A model generated the notes under the pieces. The model ran no database searches. It was not told the origin of the DNA and saw only the letters and a program-made list of their open reading frames with translations. This document shows positions 7,841 to 15,824 of a stretch of DNA of 64,000 bases, piece after piece. The stretch covers positions 3,403,897 through 3,467,896 of the forward strand of contig NC_014387.1 of assembly GCF_000145035.1 (NCBI RefSeq). Reading direction: 5' to 3'. The DNA comes from Butyrivibrio proteoclasticus B316. Lineage in GTDB: Bacteria > Bacillota > Clostridia > Lachnospirales > Lachnospiraceae. The first letter of the stretch is position 1. Each line of letters opens with the position of its first letter. Position numbers and translations under genes: made by a program.

Positions 7841-10321
7841 TCATTTTGCTTCCACATTCAGCTTATCAAGATGCCATACTTCATCAACATATTCCTGAAT
7901 TGTACGGTCTGATGAGAACTTGCCACAGCAAGCTGTGTTCATCAGCGCCATCTTAGCCCAGCGCTTCTTATCAGCATACGCATCTGATATCTTCTTCTGA
8001 GCTTCCAGATAAGATTCGAAATCCTTGAGGATGAAGTACTGATCTGCCCTGTTGCCGCCAACCTTGTTAAGGAGACAGTTGTAAAGAGGTCTGAACAGTT
8101 CTTTATCCTTGGAGAAAGTGCCATCTACAAGCATATCGAGAGCCTTCTTAACATTAGGATCGCTGTTATAAATATCCATTGGATTGTAATTTCCGTTTTT
8201 CTCGTACTCCATTACTTCCTGTGATGACAAACCAAAGATAAACGCATTCTCTTCGCCAACTTCATTGACGATTTCCACGTTAGCACCATCCATTGTTCCG
8301 ATAGTTACAGCGCCGTTTAGCATCATCTTCATATTACCTGTTCCGGATGCCTCTTTACTTGCTGTAGATATCTGCTCGGAAACGTCCGCTGCAGCAAATA
8401 TAAGCTCAGCATTAGATACTCTGTAATCCTCTATGAAGACTACCTTGATCTTGCCCTTGATATCAGGGTCATTGTTGATAACCTCAGCAACAGAGTTGAT
8501 GAGCTTGATCGTCAGCTTAGCTGTGAGGTATCCTGCTGCCGCCTTGGCACCAAAAATATAAGTCTTAGGATAGAAGTCCTTGTTTGGATGGGACTTGATA
8601 TCGTGATACTTGTACATTACTGTCAGGATGTTAAGGAGCTGTCTCTTGTACTCATGAAGTCTCTTGACCTGAACATCAAATATAGACTTAGGATCAACTT
8701 TAACTCCGTTATGCTCCAGAATATACTCAGCAAGCCTCTGCTTGTTCTTGAGCTTAATGTCCATGAACTCAGCCTGTGCTTTCTTGTCATTAACGAAGTC
8801 TTTGAGCTTGTCCATCTGTGAGAGGTCAGTGATCCAGTCATCACCAATTTTCTCTGTAACCCAGTCAGCCAGAAGCGGATTGGCGTGCATAAGGAATCTT
8901 CTCTGAGTGATTCCATTAGTCTTATTGTTGAACTTCTCAGGCATCATCTCATAGAAATCCTTAAGTTCTCTCTGTTTGAGGATTTCTGTATGAAGCTTGG
9001 CAACACCATTTACTGAATGACCGCCAACGATTGCCAGATGAGCCATCTTGACCTGATTATCATAAAGGATAGCCATACTACGGATCTTGGCCTGCACATC
9101 AATACCTGCGGAACCTGAATATGTACGCATGATCTGGTCAACAAATCTTCTGTTGATCTCATCAACAATCTGATAAATTCTGGGAAGAAGCCTCTGGAAA
9201 AGATCTACCGGCCACTTCTCAAGAGCCTCTGACATGATAGTGTGGTTAGTATAACAACATGTCTTAGTTGTTACATCCCAGGCATCATCCCATGACAGAT
9301 AGTAATCATCCATGAGAATTCTCATAAGCTCAGCAACTGCAACTGTCGGGTGCGTATCATTGAGCTGGAATACAGTCTTCTCGTAGAGTTTTCTTATATC
9401 GTCATGATTTCTCAAATACCTCTGAACAGCAGTCTGAACAGAAGCTGAAATAAAGAAATACTGCTGTTTGAGTCGCAGCTCTTTACCAGCAATGTGGTTA
9501 TCATTAGGATAAAGGACTTCACAGAGCTGGCTTGCGAGGTTCTCCTGCTCAACCGCCTTCTGATAATCTCCCTTATCAAAAGAGTCAAGCTGGAAGCACT
9601 GTATCGGCTCGGCATCCCAAATTCTGAGTGTATCTACAACTCCGTTACCATATCCTATTACAGGCAGATCATAAGGAACAGCTCTAACAACCTGATAGCC
9701 TTCCTGTCTGAAGATTGTTCTGCCATATTCATCTGTAAACATATTTACGTAGCCGCCAAATTTAACCTCTTTGGCAAGCTCACTTCTTCTAAGTTCGAAG
9801 GGGTTACCATTTTCAAGCCATGTATCAGGAACTTCTACCTGATAACCATCCTTTATCTGCTGACGGAACATTCCATATTTGTATCTGATTCCGCAGCCAT
9901 AAGCCATATATCCGAGAGTGGCAAGTGAATCAAGAAAGCACGCCGCTAATCTTCCAAGACCACCATTTCCAAGAGCAGGATCCGGTTCCTGATCTTCAAC
10001 AAGGTTAACATCAAGTCCCAGTTCATCAAGTGCCTCTTTTACCGGCTTATAAGCCTGAAGGTTGATGAGGTTGTTACCGAATGCTCTACCCATGAGGAAT
10101 TCCATAGACATATAGTAAACAATCTTGGGGTCCTGCTCTGCTGCTGCCTTCTGTGTTGTCATCCAGTGATCTACTATTGCATCTTTTATCGCGTATGCTG
10201 CTGCCTGGTAGATTTCCTGAGGAGTAGCCTCTTCCATCGTTTTCCTGTAAAGGGTCTTAACGTTGTAAAGGACACTTCTCTTGAATAGGTCTTTGTCAAA
10301 AGATAACGGTTTTTTCTTCAT
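7841..10321 (-). CDS. glgP: Glycogen/maltodextrin phosphorylase
   Basis: GT35 alpha-glucan phosphorylase of 826 residues, a normal family length. It releases glucose-1-phosphate from glycogen or maltodextrin using phosphate and PLP. Signatures are LGNGGLGRLAACFLDS, NDTHP and the PLP-lysine block EASGTGNMKMMLNGA. The start at 10321 follows GAGGAGGCTTT. It forms a single-gene unit ending at the shared terminator. Together with GH31 and galKT it fits storage-glycogen turnover, which is common in rumen Butyrivibrio. Confidence 0.96.
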   Translation of the reverse strand: MKKKPLSFDKDLFKRSVLYNVKTLYRKTMEEATPQEIYQAAAYAIKDAIVDHWMTTQKAAAEQDPKIVYYMSMEFLMGRAFGNNLINLQAYKPVKEALDELGLDVNLVEDQEPDPALGNGGLGRLAACFLDSLATLGYMAYGCGIRYKYGMFRQQIKDGYQVEVPDTWLENGNPFELRRSELAKEVKFGGYVNMFTDEYGRTIFRQEGYQVVRAVPYDLPVIGYGNGVVDTLRIWDAEPIQCFQLDSFDKGDYQKAVEQENLASQLCEVLYPNDNHIAGKELRLKQQYFFISASVQTAVQRYLRNHDDIRKLYEKTVFQLNDTHPTVAVAELMRILMDDYYLSWDDAWDVTTKTCCYTNHTIMSEALEKWPVDLFQRLLPRIYQIVDEINRRFVDQIMRTYSGSAGIDVQAKIRSMAILYDNQVKMAHLAIVGGHSVNGVAKLHTEILKQRELKDFYEMMPEKFNNKTNGITQRRFLMHANPLLADWVTEKIGDDWITDLSQMDKLKDFVNDKKAQAEFMDIKLKNKQRLAEYILEHNGVKVDPKSIFDVQVKRLHEYKRQLLNILTVMYKYHDIKSHPNKDFYPKTYIFGAKAAAGYLTAKLTIKLINSVAEVINNDPDIKGKIKVVFIEDYRVSNAELIFAAADVSEQISTASKEASGTGNMKMMLNGAVTIGTMDGANVEIVNEVGEENAFIFGLSSQEVMEYEKNGNYNPMDIYNSDPNVKKALDMLVDGTFSKDKELFRPLYNCLLNKVGGNRADQYFILKDFESYLEAQKKISDAYADKKRWAKMALMNTACCGKFSSDRTIQEYVDEVWHLDKLNVEAK

Positions 10322-10479
10322 AAAGCCTCCTCATAATGCATGTTTGATACTTATCATTATAACAAAAACTAAGCAAATATGCAGTTTTATGCCATCAAAA
10401 CTCGTACGTCTATATTTTACCGCAAATTCGTACAGTCTTTTATTAAATATCCATAAACATAGCTTGCTCTTAGCAGCAA

Positions 10480-11310
10480 TCAATCCTTTTTAAGAGGCAC
10501 CCATATGTACACTGACATTTCATCTGAGCCCTCTTCTGGAGGAAGATATACTTCAATGTCATATTCTCCAAGCAGTGAATACCCATTTAATGCAGGCAGC
10601 CACTCTGACCAAATCTTAGTGTTTGTTTCCTGTAGAGTACTCATTGTGCAAGGAAACTGTGCCCATAAGCTTCCTGGGATACATCTGGTCTCACACCCTT
10701 CTGGGATATCTTCCCAAGGAAAATAGAGATCTGCGATCCAGTAGTCAAAGTCCTTACCTCTCATATCAATGCATACTCCAAAAGTACCTTTAATAGAACG
10801 ATTCTCTCCCTGTGCCAGCCACTCGTCCCAAAACTTTGGAATTTCCTGGTAACTCGTTTCAGAATTAAATGGTCTCTTTACTCCAACAATAGTAAACGGT
10901 GCTTTTTCAACTATACGATAATCCAACATGGTTCCACCCTCCATCGTGATTCTAATATGTAACGGAGCAAAAGAACGAAGTGCAGCTCCAGGCTCTCGTG
11001 CCTGAGACGGCGTAATTCCATGGAACTTTTGAAAAGCTTTTGCGAAGCTATCCGGTGAATCGTAGCCATACTTAATAGCAACATCTATCACCTTTATATC
11101 CTTACTTGTAAGTTCCTGAGCAGCCAGCGTCATTCTGCGCGCACGAATATATTCACCGACTGTTACACCGCAAAGAGCTCCAAATATGCGTTGATAATAA
11201 AAGGGTGACAGCGCCGCTTTATCTGCTATAGCTTCTATATCCAGTTCATCCGTAAGATTTTGCTCTATGAAGTCTATTGATTCCTGGAATCCTTCTATCC
11301 AACCCTGCAT
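10480..11310 (-). CDS. AraC-type regulator with C-terminal GyrI-like ligand domain
   Basis: A 276-residue protein with the reverse layout of the other AraC gene. A double helix-turn-helix occupies residues 1-110 (DIEAIADKAALSPFYYQRIFGALCG; YGYDSPDSFAKAFQKFHGITPSQAR). A GyrI-like/AraC_E_bind effector domain follows at about 125-276 and ends in YIWVPLKKD. This is the SoxS/Rob/BmrR-type architecture that senses small hydrophobic or cationic compounds. It starts after AAGGAGCAAGTTAG. It stands alone between glgP and the insertion sequence, so its regulon cannot be read from context. Confidence 0.88.
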   Translation of the reverse strand: MQGWIEGFQESIDFIEQNLTDELDIEAIADKAALSPFYYQRIFGALCGVTVGEYIRARRMTLAAQELTSKDIKVIDVAIKYGYDSPDSFAKAFQKFHGITPSQAREPGAALRSFAPLHIRITMEGGTMLDYRIVEKAPFTIVGVKRPFNSETSYQEIPKFWDEWLAQGENRSIKGTFGVCIDMRGKDFDYWIADLYFPWEDIPEGCETRCIPGSLWAQFPCTMSTLQETNTKIWSEWLPALNGYSLLGEYDIEVYLPPEEGSDEMSVYIWVPLKKD

Positions 11311-11455
11311 CTAACTTGCTCCTTTCTCTTGCTATATCTCATTATAGCATCCATATTATTATACCCCCGACATTTCGTGCGCTCTTTGGCAGGTAATATT
11401 ATATTTCACTAATCTGATTGCATTAACGAATATACATTTCAAAATTGACTAGACA

Positions 11456-11471
11456 ATATGTAATGACCTCC
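11456..11471. repeat. Left subterminal inverted repeat of the IS1111 element
   Basis: ATATGTAATGACCTCC. Its exact reverse complement is at 13082-13097. The match stops on both sides, so it is exactly 16 bp. Confidence 0.95.
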
Positions 11472-11558
11472 ACTATGTAGCAACGTGGATTTACCTGTAT
11501 ACTAAAGATGTTGAGTCAATGGTAACAGGGATTACCGCATACAAAGGGAGGTCACTAA

Positions 11559-12677
11559 ATGAATAATATCACAGTTTACGTAGGAATGGATGTACATAAG
11601 GAAAGTTTTACTCTCTGCGATTATTTAATCGAAACAGAGAAGGCGTCTCATACAAGGCGCACCCACGCTGATTACAAGGAAGTCCTAAAATATCTGGAAT
11701 TCCTTAGAACCATCTACGGAAATGATACAAACTTTATATGCGGTTATGAAGCCGGATGTCTCGGCTATACTTTATATCATCAGTTAACTAATCATAACGT
11801 TAACTGTGTGATACTTGCACCAACCACTATGCTTGAACCGCGTAGTGGCAAAAGAATTAAAACTGATAAACGTGATGCTGAATTGATTGGCAAATGTCTG
11901 GCTCAGCACAATTACAGTCCTGTTCATGTTCCTACTTCTACAGATGAAGAAACAAAAGAGTTTCTCCGTATGAGAGATGATCATAAGCTTGCACTCAAGA
12001 AAGTGAAGCAACAAATACTTTCGTTTTGTCTTCGCCACGACTATCGCTATGAAGGAAAAAGTCACTGGACAGAAGCTCATGTGAACTGGTTAAAATCATT
12101 AAAGCCTGAGGCACTGTATAAAGAAATACTCGATGAATATCTGCTGACCTACATAAACTTGAGAGATAAGCTTGAACGTTTAGACAAGCGAATAGAAGAA
12201 CTTGCTTTAAAAGATGAATACAGAGAGCCTGTTAAAAAACTCTGCTGTTTCATCGGGGTTCAAACTCACACAGCACTATCTGTATTGGTTGAAGTAGGTG
12301 ATTTCAAACGTTTTGCATCAGCCAATCAGTTTGCTGCATATCTTGGACTTGTGCCTGGTGAAGAATCCAGTGGTGATGAAAAGTCAAGGCTTGGAATCAC
12401 AAAAGCCGGAAATCGTCATGTTAGACAGCTTCTTATAGAATCATCCCAGTCATACAGCAAAGGACAAATCGGACATAAATCAAAAGCACTTAAATCCCGT
12501 CAGATTGGCAACTCACCTCAAGTCATTGCATATGCTGATAAAGCTAATGAAAGGCTAAGACGCAAGTTTTACAAAATGGTTCTTGGTAAAAGCAAGAAAC
12601 ACAATGTGGCTAAAACTGCAATAGCAAGAGAACTTGCCTGCTTCATGTGGGGCATGATAACCGATAATATAGCATGA
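11559..12677 (+). CDS. IS110/IS1111 transposase (DEDD, RNA-guided recombinase family)
   Basis: 372 residues. The N-terminal RuvC-like DEDD_Tnp_IS110 domain carries D11 (VGMDVHKE), E64 (GYEAG), D103 and D106 (KTDKRDAELIG). The C-terminal transposase_20 domain carries LGLVPGEESSGDEKSRLGITKAGN with the conserved serine region. All catalytic positions are intact and the frame is open, so it is probably active. Family members are guided by an RNA made from the element's own non-coding end. The ATG follows AAAGGGAGGTCACTAA, a site that itself resembles the right inverted repeat. Confidence 0.95.
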   Translation: MNNITVYVGMDVHKESFTLCDYLIETEKASHTRRTHADYKEVLKYLEFLRTIYGNDTNFICGYEAGCLGYTLYHQLTNHNVNCVILAPTTMLEPRSGKRIKTDKRDAELIGKCLAQHNYSPVHVPTSTDEETKEFLRMRDDHKLALKKVKQQILSFCLRHDYRYEGKSHWTEAHVNWLKSLKPEALYKEILDEYLLTYINLRDKLERLDKRIEELALKDEYREPVKKLCCFIGVQTHTALSVLVEVGDFKRFASANQFAAYLGLVPGEESSGDEKSRLGITKAGNRHVRQLLIESSQSYSKGQIGHKSKALKSRQIGNSPQVIAYADKANERLRRKFYKMVLGKSKKHNVAKTAIARELACFMWGMITDNIA

Positions 12678-13081
12678 TCAGGTATAACATCGCGCCTCCG
12701 ATATCAAGGCCAAGCCGCCGTGGGCGGTGCTTCGCAGCCTTGACATCTTCACCCCGCTGTTATAGCGGGTAATCAAGCAGATGTAAGATGGCTTACGCCA
12801 TTTACATCTGGCCACCAACAAGTACCAACTGAAGACATCTTGAAAGGGCTTCGGCCATTTCAAGGTTAGAGCTATCTACGATAAAACTATGTTGGCACAG
12901 AGAAATTTGTGATCCACGCAACTAGACGGTAGAGCTCACGGCGGACCATTGACCTGTCGGTAACCAATCCACGTATATCAGAGTGGCCAATGCCGGGAAC
13001 TGATACCCCGAGGCTCTTTCAAGGTGCCTTCAGCAACAATTAAATATGTTTGTGGTGATTCCAGTCATTTTTTGCTTGACA
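12678..13081 (+). ncRNA. Candidate bridge/seek RNA region of the IS1111 element
   Basis: About 400 bp without a credible gene. At least four hairpins lie in a row: TCAAGGC/GCCTTGA with inner CCGCC/GGCGG (12704-12743), CCCGCT/AGCGGG (12753-12769), AGATGTAA/TTACATCT (12779-12809) and CTTGAAA/TTTCAAG (12839-12864). In IS1111 elements the guide RNA comes from the 3' non-coding part. Further on, ACTAGAC (12921-12927) repeats the left element end, and CCTGTC (12953-12958) is complementary to GACAGG at the right end. The exact RNA limits are unknown. Confidence 0.65.
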
Positions 13082-13097
13082 GGAGGTCATTACATAT
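13082..13097. repeat. Right subterminal inverted repeat of the IS1111 element
   Basis: GGAGGTCATTACATAT, the exact reverse complement of 11456-11471. Confidence 0.95.
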
Positions 13098-13128
13098 CAG
13101 TTTTTATACTTTTTTTAGAGTTTCTTTC

Positions 13129-13156
13129 TTGGCATTTTATTGGTCAGGTATACAAT
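13129..13156 (+). promoter_or_regulatory. Promoter of the secreted-protein gene
   Basis: TTGGCA (13129-13134), 16-bp spacer, TACAAT (13151-13156). It lies wholly outside the insertion sequence, which ends about 29 bp upstream. The leader holds a GCGCC/GGCGC hairpin at 13169-13183. Confidence 0.6.
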
Positions 13157-13251
13157 ACGTACTTGTCAGCGCCGTGGAGGCGCGATAGTTATTGGTAAAA
13201 AGTGTGTTATTAAATATTTTCTTAATTTTTTATTCAAGGAGGAATCATCCA

Positions 13252-14634
13252 ATGTACAAGAAGGTTCTCGCAACAATCACAGCAACACTTATGGTAATCA
13301 CAATGGCAATGGCTCCAGCTACAACTGCTTTTGCTACAGACGGATTTGTTCCAGATCCAAACGCATTAATTACTACAACAACATACGGCGATACAACTGA
13401 TGCTACAGATAATAGCACTGCTATTTCAGCTGGTACAAATGAGGTAATTCTTGTAGAAGGAGATGTTGATGCAACTGGTCAGAACAGTACTGGTGTGCAA
13501 GCTACAGATAACGCAATTGTATATGTAAAGGGCGATGTTGATGGTACTGCTAACGATGTTGTTACCGATGGAGATGCAACAGTTGTTATCGACGGAAATG
13601 GTGTTGATAAAACAAGCGTTGATGTCAAGATTACCCCTGATAATGACAATCATAAGGGCGACGTTGCTGTAATGGGAACTGTAACCAATGATATCGGTGC
13701 AGCTATTCAGATAGATACAGGAAACAATACTTACAGCAGTTTAGATGATATATTAGATGATATTCCAGACATTTCCGTATATAAAGTTGATGGACAGATT
13801 GTATCTTCATCTGGAGAAAGTGCAAGTGAAGCACTTAATGAAGCGGTAATGAATGCCATAAACTACTTCGTATTATCCGATTTTGCTGGATATAGCCTAA
13901 GCTTCCAGAATGATGGACATGATCATTCAAAGAGCTTTAGAGGTGTTGGTGAGGCTCCGACAGTTAGACTTAATGATACCTTCTATTTGTATACCAGCTA
14001 TACTGAAGGCCAGATAATTGATGCTGGTGAGAATGTAGCACTCGTACGTGATAGCGGAAATGGTAGTTATGAATTTAGAGTGATTACTCCTGGTGGTGGA
14101 ATCTTACTCAAAAAGATATTCCATATTGTTCCTACATCATACGATAACGAAGGAAATGTTGAAACATACAAGGTTGTAGTTCCTGAGAACACAAGCTCAA
14201 TCGTAACTGATGCTTCATCAGAAAGCACAGTAGTTAATACTGGATACTTTGCAATTGTTGATACTCGTTCTGCTGCAGATGCACCAGCAGCCATTGCAGC
14301 TATTAGCGGTGACAAGCCAGCACACACTGTTTCACTTACAATGTCAACAATGACTCCTAGCCAGTATCAGGCAGCCGTTGTTAATCACGTTGGAAATACT
14401 CCTGCTGGCGGTGCATTCAATATCGAAACAGATACAATTTCATGTTTTGATAGAACTATGATAAGTGCAATCGCATCTCGTCCTGATATCGATGTAAACG
14501 TAGTATTTACATATCAGGGCAAAAAAATGAAAGTTACTATTCCAGCAGGCTACGATGTTAATAAACTTCTTGATGAGAATGGATACTGTGGATTCTTAAG
14601 GCTTATGTCAATCCTTGGCGGAACAACTCTTTAA
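13252..14634 (+). CDS. Secreted beta-helix-like surface protein with C-terminal GYCGF motif
   Basis: 460 residues from the ATG at 13252, which has AAGGAGGAATCATCC before it; an in-frame upstream ATG at 13192 lacks such a site. A signal peptide spans MYKKVLATIT to AFA, with cleavage probably before TDG. Residues about 30-150 are short Gly/Asp/Val/Thr turns (GDVDATGQNSTGV, VYVKGDVDGTA) that suggest a right-handed beta-helix. The end reads KKMKVTIPAGYDVNKLLDEN then GYCGFLRLMSILGG. I associate that tail with many secreted Lachnospiraceae proteins. Function is unknown; an exported adhesin or surface layer role is a guess. A strong terminator follows. Confidence 0.8.
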   Translation: MYKKVLATITATLMVITMAMAPATTAFATDGFVPDPNALITTTTYGDTTDATDNSTAISAGTNEVILVEGDVDATGQNSTGVQATDNAIVYVKGDVDGTANDVVTDGDATVVIDGNGVDKTSVDVKITPDNDNHKGDVAVMGTVTNDIGAAIQIDTGNNTYSSLDDILDDIPDISVYKVDGQIVSSSGESASEALNEAVMNAINYFVLSDFAGYSLSFQNDGHDHSKSFRGVGEAPTVRLNDTFYLYTSYTEGQIIDAGENVALVRDSGNGSYEFRVITPGGGILLKKIFHIVPTSYDNEGNVETYKVVVPENTSSIVTDASSESTVVNTGYFAIVDTRSAADAPAAIAAISGDKPAHTVSLTMSTMTPSQYQAAVVNHVGNTPAGGAFNIETDTISCFDRTMISAIASRPDIDVNVVFTYQGKKMKVTIPAGYDVNKLLDENGYCGFLRLMSILGGTTL

Positions 14635-14664
14635 TTTGATATATCCATAACCTATATTTAAAAC

Positions 14665-14700
14665 AACGGCTTCGGCGAATCATTTCTCGCCGAAGCCGTT
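14665..14700 (+). terminator. Terminator of the secreted-protein gene
   Basis: Perfect 14-bp stem AACGGCTTCGGCGA / TCGCCGAAGCCGTT with an 8-nt loop, then TTG. Very stable. It may also stop readthrough from the other strand. Confidence 0.9.
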
Positions 14701-14806
14701 TTGCACATTTCTCTTTAACATAAAGTCACAAATTATGACTTCACCACTTTAAGTTCAGAAGTCAATTCTATCCATAGAAAATAGCATGAGGATAACAAGG
14801 AAGTTT

Positions 14807-15031
14807 TCACCCTTCGCCAAATGAATCATCTATATATTCATAGATTATATTCCTAGTTACATCCTTTGCTATCCTATCTCCAATCTCATGGTCATGTTTC
14901 TGTAAATTATATATTTCTGTAAAATGCTCTTTTCTGACAACTACTATTGGATCCTGACAGAACAACGTACCTTCCCTATCAAATGTACATATTTCATATC
15001 CCAACAATTTCTTTTTTACATTACAAGCCAT
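14807..15031 (-). CDS. Small protein paired with the XRE regulator
   Basis: 74 residues and no family I recognise. The ATG at 15031 sits one base after the stop of the XRE gene (GAG TAA T ATG), so the two are translationally coupled. The sequence has no membrane segment. It starts MACNVKKKLLGYEICTFDRE, mixes beta and alpha character and ends in acidic residues. The tight spacing suggests a functional pair, possibly antitoxin-like or DUF2442-like with a DUF4160-like partner, but I cannot confirm this. Confidence 0.65.
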   Translation of the reverse strand: MACNVKKKLLGYEICTFDREGTLFCQDPIVVVRKEHFTEIYNLQKHDHEIGDRIAKDVTRNIIYEYIDDSFGEG

Positions 15032-15032
15032 A

Positions 15033-15662
15033 TTACTCCCATGCAGGAATCATCATCATTTTCTTAGTGTTCCAAATTGATTCCAAAAGATTTTTATTAT
15101 CTTTATACCAAGCCTCTATAACAGGGCGAACGTACTTGGAAAAGTTGCCGCTGATAACTCCACTACGTATGTCTAGTTTTCCAAGAACATCATCGTCGAT
15201 ATAATTCACGTCAACAAATGGCTCTCCCTCGAAGTTTGAATTCATAAACACCTCAATGTCACAAAACTCTGCAATCTTAACCATAGACTTAGCTTTAGCC
15301 GTCTCACAATAACGAGATTTTCTCTCACTAATCTTACGCGCATATTCCATCACATGGGCTCTATCAACAAAGTTCATATCATTAAAAATCTCAATCAATT
15401 CGCGTTCTTCAGTTCCAGTAGGAATTACCATGTAGTCTATATTACGACCTCTATCACTATCTTCCGTAACTCCTGAAAGCAAGTATTCTGGTGTAACATC
15501 AAGGGCTGCACAAATTGACATAATCTTATCTGATCCTGGATTAGTATTCTTCTTGCGCCAGTCGCTAATAGTAGTTGTTGCTATACCTGTTCTATCTGAA
15601 AACTCCTTCTGCGTCATATGTTTCTCTTCTAATAGATAAAAAATCCTTTGTCCAATCGTCAT
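15033..15662 (-). CDS. XRE-family regulator with DUF4160-like C-terminus
   Basis: 209 residues from the ATG at 15662, chosen because GGAGGGTGTACA precedes it; an in-frame extension to 15725 lacks a site. The helix-turn-helix occupies residues 1-60 (MTQKEFSDRTGIATTTISDWRKKN). The C-terminus (about 125-205: KIAEFCDIEVFMN, FVDVNYIDD, VIEAWYKDNKNLLESIW) follows the pattern of the DUF4160 family, normally a stand-alone small protein in toxin-antitoxin-like pairs. It is coupled to the 74-residue gene downstream. The DUF4160 assignment is by eye. Confidence 0.8.
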   Translation of the reverse strand: MTIGQRIFYLLEEKHMTQKEFSDRTGIATTTISDWRKKNTNPGSDKIMSICAALDVTPEYLLSGVTEDSDRGRNIDYMVIPTGTEERELIEIFNDMNFVDRAHVMEYARKISERKSRYCETAKAKSMVKIAEFCDIEVFMNSNFEGEPFVDVNYIDDDVLGKLDIRSGVISGNFSKYVRPVIEAWYKDNKNLLESIWNTKKMMMIPAWE

Positions 15663-15744
15663 TGTACACCCTCCATTAATATCGTTAATTACGGATATTC
15701 TATCATGCCCGACCTCTTCCTTCAATCTTTTTTACCCATATAAA

Positions 15745-15778
15745 AAGAGTGAAATAACAATTTAGTTATCTCACTCTT
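15745..15778 (-). terminator. Terminator of ileS
   Basis: 14-bp stem AAGAGTGAAATAAC / GTTATCTCACTCTT with one mismatch. On the minus strand it is followed by TTTTATATG. It lies just downstream of the ileS stop. Confidence 0.85.
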
Positions 15779-15824
15779 CTTTTCACAAATATTATTTGTT
15801 TTTCTTATTACAAGTCAGTTCTTA

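Larger units (their letters stand above)
11449..13100 (+). mobile_element. IS110-family element, IS1111 group
   Basis: A complete element of about 1.65 kb. It has 16-bp perfect inverted repeats (11456-11471 and 13082-13097), a DEDD transposase and about 400 bp of structured non-coding DNA 3' of it. Subterminal repeats are the hallmark of IS1111 elements. The outer ends given here (7 bp outside the left repeat, 3 bp outside the right) are inferred from that group's usual layout. No target duplication is seen, as expected for the family. It is inserted just upstream of the promoter of the secreted-protein gene at 13252. Confidence 0.88.

Noticed and set aside
13140..13400. 86-codon frame ahead of the secreted protein
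   Set aside because: It lies out of frame over the leader and signal peptide of the real gene and has no ribosome site.
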